Assembly: GCA_937904535.1 (NCBI GenBank)
Contig: CALELC010000276.1
Coordinates: 1 to 5,644, forward strand
Length of the DNA: 5,644 bases
Origin: an uncultured Planctomycetaceae bacterium
GTDB lineage: Bacteria; Planctomycetota; Planctomycetia; Pirellulales; Pirellulaceae
Direction: 5' to 3'
The position numbers were made by a program, and so were the translations under genes. Below the pieces are notes generated by a model that saw nothing but the letters and a program-made list of their open reading frames with translations, was not told the origin of the DNA and searched no databases. This document shows positions 1 to 2,919 of the stretch, piece by piece (the stretch's first letter is position 1; every line of letters begins with the position of its first letter).

Positions 1-463
1 CAGCCTTGAGCGATTCGACGGCAGTCGCGACCGCCAAGAACGTCTTGCCCGTCCCCGCCGGACCGGTAGCGATCGTCAGGTCATGGCTGCGGATCATCTC
101 GATGTACCGCGCCTGACCTTCGGTACGGGGTTGCACCGTGCGACCGGCTTGCCGAATCTCCACTCCTGCCACCTCCGCCCTCAGCGGGCTGCGACGTTGT
201 TCGCCGACGCCTTCCATCGCCGCGGCTTCTTGAACGTCCAAGGGGCTCAGCACACCTTTGCGGCGACTGAGCTGCTGCAAACGTTCGAGCACTCGAGTCG
301 TTTGCTGAACCGCCTCGGGATCTCCCGAGATCCGTACTTGTCCTTGGCGGTGGGTGATCGAAACGGAGAAAAGCCTCCGGATTGTGCGGAGGTGTTGGTC
401 ACGAGCCCCAAACAACGCGAGGATCTCGTCCGGCGAACTGACCGCCAATGTTGCTTCTGTCAT
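1..463 (-). CDS. phoH: PhoH family P-loop ATPase, N-terminal part (runs off left edge)
   Basis: PhoH-family proteins are cytoplasmic P-loop NTPases linked to RNA metabolism and phosphate or stress responses; their exact substrate is poorly defined. The visible 154 residues begin MTEATLAVSS. Residues 17-63 (LFGARDQHLRTIRRLF..., then VRISGDPEAV) match the KH-like N-terminal segment usual in this family. A short linker follows, then QPRTEGQARYIEMIRSHD and the Walker A motif GPAGTGKT at residues 134-141, with the catalytic lysine at 140. The Walker B region and the C-terminus lie outside the window; family members are usually about 320-350 residues, so about half is missing. The start is well fixed: an in-frame TGA directly precedes the ATG, and AAAGGG (469-474) sits five bases upstream as a ribosome binding site. 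The gene lies downstream of cdsA on the same strand, 275 bases away. Family assignment is strong; the specific role is not known. Confidence 0.93.
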   Translation of the reverse strand, partial: MTEATLAVSSPDEILALFGARDQHLRTIRRLFSVSITHRQGQVRISGDPEAVQQTTRVLERLQQLSRRKGVLSPLDVQEAAAMEGVGEQRRSPLRAEVAGVEIRQAGRTVQPRTEGQARYIEMIRSHDLTIATGPAGTGKTFLAVATAVESLKA

Positions 464-738
464 TCAGACCCTTTGTGACCGCTTGCCGCGTTGCCACCAT
501 GCGTGCTGGGTCGCGTCGAAACCACCATCGGTAGTTAGAGGCGCGGTGGGCAGCAACTCATCACGACAGCTCGGAGTTGCGGAGTGTTGGTGTTGAAAAG
601 TCACATCGCGTTTTGCTGCGAGCAAGTCGCATACTGAACGGACGTTTCCGTAATAACCGGCCAAACAGGGATCGGACAACGAACCATTGGACAACCGATG
701 TCCAACGCCATTCTACACGCCGTGGCGCCCGGTTCCTA
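464..738. other. Intergenic region between cdsA and phoH
   Basis: This 275-base stretch separates two minus-strand genes. A 76-codon minus-strand frame (694-464) beginning at TTG ends at the TGA that touches the phoH ATG, but it has no recognisable motif, no good ribosome binding site and a composition unlike a stable protein, so I treat it as non-coding. The cdsA-proximal end holds an inverted repeat (687-705). No T-rich tract follows that repeat on the minus strand, so it is not a classical terminator. A phoH promoter may lie here, but I see no clear -35/-10 pair. Confidence 0.6.
687..705. repeat. Perfect 7-bp inverted repeat downstream of cdsA
   Basis: TTGGACA (687-693) and TGTCCAA (699-705) pair perfectly across a 5-base loop (ACCGA). 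The heptamer GGACAAC also occurs twice in direct orientation, at 674-680 and 689-695, 15 bases apart. The site lies 34 bases past the cdsA stop on the minus strand. It could be a transcript 3'-end hairpin or a protein-binding site. No U-tract follows on either strand, so intrinsic termination is not supported. Confidence 0.45.
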
Positions 739-1710
739 CTACGATCCGGCTAAACCAGCAGCTAGCAAAACCCAGGCCGGTACGACCGCAGCGATCAGCG
801 AATCGCTCACATCCCACACGCCGCCCAGTCCTGGCAGTGTCTTGCCACTGTCCTTGGCTCCCGTCTCGCGTTTGACGAGCGATTCCGCCAAATCGCCAAT
901 CATTCCGGCGACCGCACACGCCACGCCAAACACCAACGGACCCCACAGCGGCGGTTGCTGAGTCACCTCGGCCAGCGCCGGAATCAGCCAGAAGAAACAG
1001 CCGTAACTGACGAGCACCGCGGTGGTTACGCCGCCTACAGCGCCTTCCCAGGTCTTGCCGGGGCTGAGGTGCGGGATCAACTTGTGTCGCCCGAGCGTTC
1101 GGCCGCTGAAGTACGCCCCGGCATCGGCCGACTTGGTCGCCGCCGCCATGCTGATCAGCGCCGCCAATCCCCATGGGCCTTCGCCGAGGTTGACGATTGC
1201 CACCAGCACCGCCATCGGGATGCCCACGTAACAGGAGACGAATACGCCGGTAAAGGTTCGCTCGATCGCCTCGCCTCGTCGCGTGGCGTCATAGCGTGCC
1301 ATCTCCCGCAGCAGCACAATAAACACGCCAGTCACGGCCGCAGCCACAACCCAGCCACTGCGCCCCAGGGGGCAGTCCGCCGGATAAGCCTGGCCCATCA
1401 GCAGCGGCCACAGCGATGGAACGTAAGCCGCCAGTGGGATGATGGCCGTAGCAAGCAGCACTGCCGAGCGATCGATCGCGCGGCCCGAGCCGAGAATCAG
1501 CCGGATCACGTCGAGCGCCGTCCCGATCGTAAAAAACAGCAGCAGCGGCAGCAGCCAAATGCCGACCACGCCCGCCACTGGCCGCTGGTGGTCCAGCCAC
1601 AGCAGCAGCACGACCACACCGATCAGGACCGATGCACTGAGTAAACGATCACGGAGCAACGCGGACCCCTTGCTTTCCTCGGGCGACTTCTTCTTTGCCA
1701 CAAGCCACAA
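739..1710 (-). CDS. cdsA: Phosphatidate cytidylyltransferase (CDP-diacylglycerol synthase)
   Basis: CdsA is an inner-membrane enzyme that converts phosphatidic acid plus CTP to CDP-diacylglycerol and pyrophosphate, the branch point for phospholipid synthesis. The 323-residue product has hydrophobic segments at about 24-39, 45-62, 82-105, 119-134, 153-174, 180-192, 225-245, 256-272 and 304-320. The family core is present: KSADAGAYFSGRTLGRHKL (193-211), SPGKTWEG (216-223), and the C-terminal signature from S277 to D303, including KR 280-281, KD 286-287 and LPG-GG 292-297. The signature deviates from the usual pattern: the usual His is Leu295, the usual Arg after D300 is Val301, and Ser302 replaces a hydrophobic residue. 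The acidic positions D287, D300 and D303 are kept. Start: TTG at 1710 is the most upstream possible, because TAG directly precedes it, and GGGGAG lies 10 bases upstream; a GTG at 1701 is a good alternative. The usual partners uppS and dxr are not adjacent in this window. Confidence 0.93.
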   Translation of the reverse strand: MWLVAKKKSPEESKGSALLRDRLLSASVLIGVVVLLLWLDHQRPVAGVVGIWLLPLLLFFTIGTALDVIRLILGSGRAIDRSAVLLATAIIPLAAYVPSLWPLLMGQAYPADCPLGRSGWVVAAAVTGVFIVLLREMARYDATRRGEAIERTFTGVFVSCYVGIPMAVLVAIVNLGEGPWGLAALISMAAATKSADAGAYFSGRTLGRHKLIPHLSPGKTWEGAVGGVTTAVLVSYGCFFWLIPALAEVTQQPPLWGPLVFGVACAVAGMIGDLAESLVKRETGAKDSGKTLPGLGGVWDVSDSLIAAVVPAWVLLAAGLAGS

Positions 1711-1771
1711 CTATCCCCCGCTCCCCAAATTAGGACCAGGGGGCGAGTCGATTGCCGTCGCCCACTACATC

Positions 1772-1801
1772 TTTAACAAAAATGGCCGTAGCCGCACGGC
1801 C
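1772..1801 (-). terminator. Terminator-like hairpin with T-tract in the cdsA leader
   Basis: Read on the minus strand, GGCCGT pairs perfectly with ACGGCC across a 6-base loop (stem arms at 1796-1801 and 1784-1789) and is followed by ATTTTTGTT, the form of an intrinsic terminator. Weaker outer arms CTTTA/TAAAG (1771-1775 and 1806-1810) also match. It sits about 67 bases before the cdsA start, so it would act before cdsA, either as an attenuator or to stop antisense transcription coming from the lipoprotein side. The stem is short, so activity is uncertain. Confidence 0.4.
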
Positions 1802-1945
1802 TGCCTAAAGCTCAGCCATTGCTCAACCGATAAACCGTGTACGTCGTCTCACGATCGATTCGGTCGTCGCCACACGCTCAGGGTTTTATCCGATGCCTGC
1901 ACCCTCTCAACCGGTTTCGCCGCCAGCTGGTTCCGCCGCCACTGC

Positions 1946-1950
1946 GGAGG
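1946..1950 (+). promoter_or_regulatory. Shine-Dalgarno GGAGG that decides a GTG start
   Basis: GGAGG lies 8 bases before the GTG at 1959, ideal spacing for a ribosome binding site. The in-frame ATG further upstream (1893) has only a weak AGGG-like match. Starting at the GTG also gives a compact lipoprotein signal peptide, so this site supports GTG as the true start. Confidence 0.7.
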
Positions 1951-1958
1951 CGTGTGTC

Positions 1959-2384
1959 GTGCGTGCTAACGCCAGCAATTGGGCCCGAACGGTCATCGGG
2001 ATCATCGTATTGTGCGGCGCTGGAGTGCTGACCGGTTGCACGATTCCGTCGGACTGCGGCGACTTAGATTATCCGACCTATGGCGGAGCTTGGCAGCGTA
2101 CCCGGCGCGATTCGGGCCGCGTCGGCAGCGTCTTCGATCCGGCCGGTGCCCGTTCACCGGCGCTGGTGCAGCGCGACCAGGAGGACGATCCCGAGAATGT
2201 CCGTTCGCCGCGCGAAGGGATTCTCTCCACACCGCCCGTCATCGATCGCCACGGAGGCGACTCAGACGACGGTTCAGCGTTGCCCTCGCCGTCAGAGCGG
2301 ATCGACGCCGAGCGGCTGCGGTCGCTCGACCTCGACGAGATCAGCATCCAGCCCGGCACCCCTGCCCCGCCCGACTTGTTCTGA
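1959..2384 (+). CDS. Small predicted lipoprotein of unknown function
   Basis: The predicted product is 141 residues. It opens with a short polar n-region containing Arg2 and Arg10, then a hydrophobic stretch (residues 11-24, TVIGIIVLCGAGVL) and the lipobox L-T-G-C with Cys27 as the lipidated residue. This is a typical type II (Lsp) signal peptide, so export and membrane anchoring are likely. The mature part (about 115 residues) is polar, with a segment YGGAWQRTRRDSGRVGSVFD just after the lipidation site, an acidic Asp/Glu/Arg-rich middle and a Pro-rich tail ending PAPPDLF; it looks largely disordered. I recognise no enzyme domain. The GTG start is preferred over the ATG at 1893, which would add 22 residues ahead of the signal peptide and mask it. 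The gene is divergent from cdsA and is followed by a long gap before the giant gene, so an operon with that gene is doubtful. Confidence 0.78.
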   Translation: MRANASNWARTVIGIIVLCGAGVLTGCTIPSDCGDLDYPTYGGAWQRTRRDSGRVGSVFDPAGARSPALVQRDQEDDPENVRSPREGILSTPPVIDRHGGDSDDGSALPSPSERIDAERLRSLDLDEISIQPGTPAPPDLF

Positions 2385-2654
2385 GCCATTGGTCAACCTG
2401 GTGTCGTCCGTTTCCAGCAGCTTGACGGCTCGATGCCCGAACGGATGCGTGTCTCCGCGAGAGCAAACGCTGACCTACGCTCGCCAGTTCTTCCTATTCT
2501 CATCTCAACTTCTCAGTATGAATTCGACATCGGTTCGACCGACTGCAGGCGATTGGACGGCGATGCGTCGGCGGCTTCTGCTCCCGCTCGGACCTTTCAA
2601 GCTGAGCTAAGTTGAGTGCCCGCGAGACGCAGCCGAGGGACCATGACCGCACAG

Positions 2655-2676
2655 GCCACGCAGCACCGTGCGTGGC
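2655..2676. repeat. Perfect 8-bp hairpin upstream of the giant gene
   Basis: GCCACGCA (2655-2662) pairs with TGCGTGGC (2669-2676) around a 6-base loop (GCACCG). It is the strongest small inverted repeat seen in the gap between the lipoprotein and the giant gene. No T-tract follows on the plus strand, so it is not a standard intrinsic terminator; a factor-dependent 3' end or an operator is possible. Confidence 0.5.
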
Positions 2677-2692
2677 GCCGCGAGCGAGTCGT

Positions 2693-2721
2693 GTGCAAAA
2701 ACTAGGTGTCTAACTAATAAT
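2693..2721 (+). promoter_or_regulatory. Weak promoter candidate for the giant gene
   Basis: The AT-rich patch around TAACTAATAATT contains AATAAT (2716-2721), a five-of-six match to a -10 box. At 17 bases spacing the -35 candidate GTGCAA (2693-2698) matches only three of six positions. It is the most promoter-like spot in the gap and would give a leader of roughly 190 bases. This is a weak call. Confidence 0.22.
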
Positions 2722-2864
2722 TCTGCACCGAGTCCCCTCTGTGGTGCCGGTTTGTTTCTGCCCGTTAAAACGGTTGGTTGGCTCAATCGGGTGGGTGGAC
2801 ATGTTTGCACCATGTTTTGACCCGTCTAGGGGGTAGGCATAGAGTCTCCTTGCTCTTCCTCCTA

Positions 2865-2886
2865 CTGACGGCGCGCTGCCGTTCAG
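2865..2886 (+). promoter_or_regulatory. Leader hairpin shortly before the giant gene start
   Basis: CTGACGGC (2865-2872) pairs with GCCGT-T-CAG (2878-2886), giving an 8-bp stem with one bulged T and a 5-base loop. It ends about 20 bases before the Shine-Dalgarno sequence, so it would lie in the 5' untranslated leader and could influence translation or mRNA stability. Confidence 0.35.
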
Positions 2887-2906
2887 CCGGTTCTAGGCTT
2901 TGACGC

Positions 2907-2911
2907 GAGGG
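2907..2911 (+). promoter_or_regulatory. Shine-Dalgarno GAGGG of the giant gene
   Basis: GAGGG lies 8 bases before the ATG at 2920. The frame is closed upstream by TGA at 2866-2868, and no other ATG or GTG occurs between that stop and 2920, so this site fixes the start of the long gene. Confidence 0.7.
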
Positions 2912-2919
2912 CTTTGGCC

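Larger units (their letters stand above)
1711..1958. promoter_or_regulatory. Divergent intergenic region between cdsA and the lipoprotein gene
   Basis: These 248 bases should carry the promoters of two diverging genes, cdsA to the left and the lipoprotein to the right. I found no convincing -35/-10 pair for either. The region holds an inverted repeat GGGCGA (1741-1746) with TCGCCC (1758-1763), a stronger hairpin with a T-tract on the minus strand (listed separately), and the lipoprotein Shine-Dalgarno near its right end. An ATG at 1893, in frame with the lipoprotein, opens a possible 22-residue extension that I consider untranslated. Confidence 0.5.
2385..2919. other. Long non-coding region upstream of the giant gene
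   Basis: No convincing gene lies in these 535 bases. Short frames (for example 2433-2615 on the plus strand and 2607-2813 on the minus strand) have no motifs or ribosome binding sites. The right half contains an 8-bp perfect hairpin (2655-2676), an AT-rich patch (2711-2722), small inverted repeats GCACC/GGTGC (2725-2747) and CCGTT/AACGG (2762-2773), and a hairpin (2865-2886) close to the start codon. It probably carries the promoter and a structured leader of the giant gene, and perhaps the 3' end of the lipoprotein transcript. No known riboswitch was recognised. Confidence 0.55.

Noticed and set aside
83..478. 131-codon plus-strand frame at the left edge
   Set aside because: Antisense to phoH, which has a clear Walker A motif and N-terminal domain.
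464..694. 76-codon minus-strand frame ending at the TGA that touches the phoH ATG
   Set aside because: TTG start inside an inverted repeat, no ribosome binding site, no recognisable motif; the adjacency to phoH looks like chance.
1468..1479. 12-base palindrome GCGATCGATCGC
   Set aside because: It lies in cdsA and encodes ordinary residues (A-I-D-R region); GATC/CGATCG-rich words are common in GC-rich genomes, so no special role is supported.
955..1644. 229-codon plus-strand frame opposite cdsA
   Set aside because: It lies wholly antisense to a clear cdsA and is rich in Gln/Arg/His as expected from the complement of a membrane-protein gene in GC-rich DNA.
2080..2610. 176-codon plus-strand frame overlapping the lipoprotein end
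   Set aside because: Out of frame with the lipoprotein for most of its length; Arg/Ser/Pro-rich translation without motifs.
2433..2615. 60-codon plus-strand frame in the gap
   Set aside because: No ribosome binding site, no motif, and composition like random translation.
2725..2760. Possible intrinsic terminator: GCACC/GGTGC stem followed by CGGTTTGTTT
   Set aside because: The stem has only 5 bp with a 13-base loop and the T-tract is interrupted; too weak to call.
2607..2813. 68-codon minus-strand frame in the gap
   Set aside because: No motif or good start; overlaps the hairpin-rich leader region.
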